Source of the DNA: Planctomycetaceae bacterium
Lineage (GTDB): Bacteria; Planctomycetota; Planctomycetia; Pirellulales; Thermoguttaceae
Assembly (NCBI GenBank): GCA_031267635.1
Contig: JAIRYX010000130.1
Span: 1-6,662 of the forward strand
Length of the DNA: 6,662 bases
Reading direction: 5' to 3'
Position numbers and translations under genes: made by a program. This document shows positions 6,567 to 6,662 of the stretch, in pieces; the stretch's first letter is position 1; each line of letters begins with the position of its first letter. A model generated the notes under the pieces. The model made no database searches. It saw nothing but the letters and a program-made list of their open reading frames with translations, and had not been told where the DNA came from.

Positions 6567-6606
6567 AAAAAATTCAAGAAAATTTCCTCAAACTCCAACA
6601 ATCCGT

Positions 6607-6636
6607 ATTGACATTGTCAATTTATTTGCACATAAT
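6607..6636 (+). promoter_or_regulatory. Near-consensus promoter with palindromic operator
   Basis: TTGACA (6608-6613), a 17-bp spacer and CATAAT (6631-6636) give a perfect -35 box and a five-of-six -10 box at ideal spacing. The -35 box lies inside the palindrome ATTGACA-T-TGTCAAT (6607-6621), a plausible repressor site. Transcription would run rightward out of the window. The first ATG after it (6648) meets TAG within two codons, and another ATG ends the window at 6660-6662, so the controlled gene is not visible. Confidence 0.55.
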
Positions 6637-6662
6637 AACAACATAAAATGACTTAGTAAATG

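Larger units (their letters stand above)
6039..6568. mobile_element. Candidate non-autonomous (MITE/foldback-like) insertion
   Basis: The outermost copies of a shared repeat form 17-bp perfect inverted ends: TTGTAACTATTCAGTCG at 6039-6055 and its complement at 6552-6568. An internal third copy (6195-6209) matches over 15 bp in the same orientation as the right end, so the unit may be a 169-bp element (6041-6209) plus a second segment. The block holds no gene or transposase but contains two strong hairpins. No clear target-site duplication was found next to either end. Ends beginning GTAA recall some insertion sequence families, but a family cannot be assigned from this alone. Confidence 0.5.

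Overview
The window looks like chromosomal DNA from a member of the Planctomycetota, or a close PVC relative. The main evidence is a large secreted protein that joins an NPCBM/NEW2 domain, a TolB-like propeller and two CXXCH haem motifs in the hydrazine-synthase-alpha-like manner common in that phylum. Remnants of a LolA-like membrane protein and a GT39-type glycosyltransferase of planctomycete style agree with this. The phylum call is by recognition of protein style; no marker gene is present. Base composition is uneven. A sampled line of the first gene is about half G+C, a sampled line of the second gene is about 40%, and the flanking non-coding DNA is strongly AT-rich.

Layout. Positions 1-397 are an AT-rich leader with a good sigma-70-type promoter (314-342) and a 20-bp inverted repeat pair (34-53 / 265-284). 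Positions 410-3289 hold the single intact gene. Positions 3290-3636 are a spacer with no gene. Positions 3637-5972 carry three consecutive same-strand genes, all broken. The first is a LolA-like protein with signal peptide and C-terminal membrane anchor, split by one in-frame TGA. The second is a 53-codon N-terminal stub of a secreted protein with a C39-peptidase-like Cys-Gly-containing start. The third is the C-terminal part of a GT39-type membrane glycosyltransferase, missing its N-terminal half and carrying a one-base frameshift. A possible stub of a fourth gene follows at 5969-6044. Together these look like a former envelope or secretion operon in decay, although sequencing or assembly error must be excluded.

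Positions 6039-6568 form a non-coding, repeat-rich block. A 15-bp sequence (GTAACTATTCAGTCG or its complement) occurs three times, at 6041-6055, 6195-6209 and 6552-6566. These copies enclose a 10-bp-arm hairpin and a very large imperfect hairpin of about 179 nt (6328-6506). It resembles a non-autonomous (MITE or foldback) insertion, perhaps compound, lying exactly where the possible fourth reading frame ends. At the right edge, a near-consensus promoter whose -35 box sits inside a 15-bp palindrome (6607-6636) points out of the window.

No CRISPR array, tRNA, rRNA, transposase or clear intrinsic terminator was found. The intact first gene probably encodes an exported redox or binding protein and appears to be a separate transcription unit from the decayed genes.
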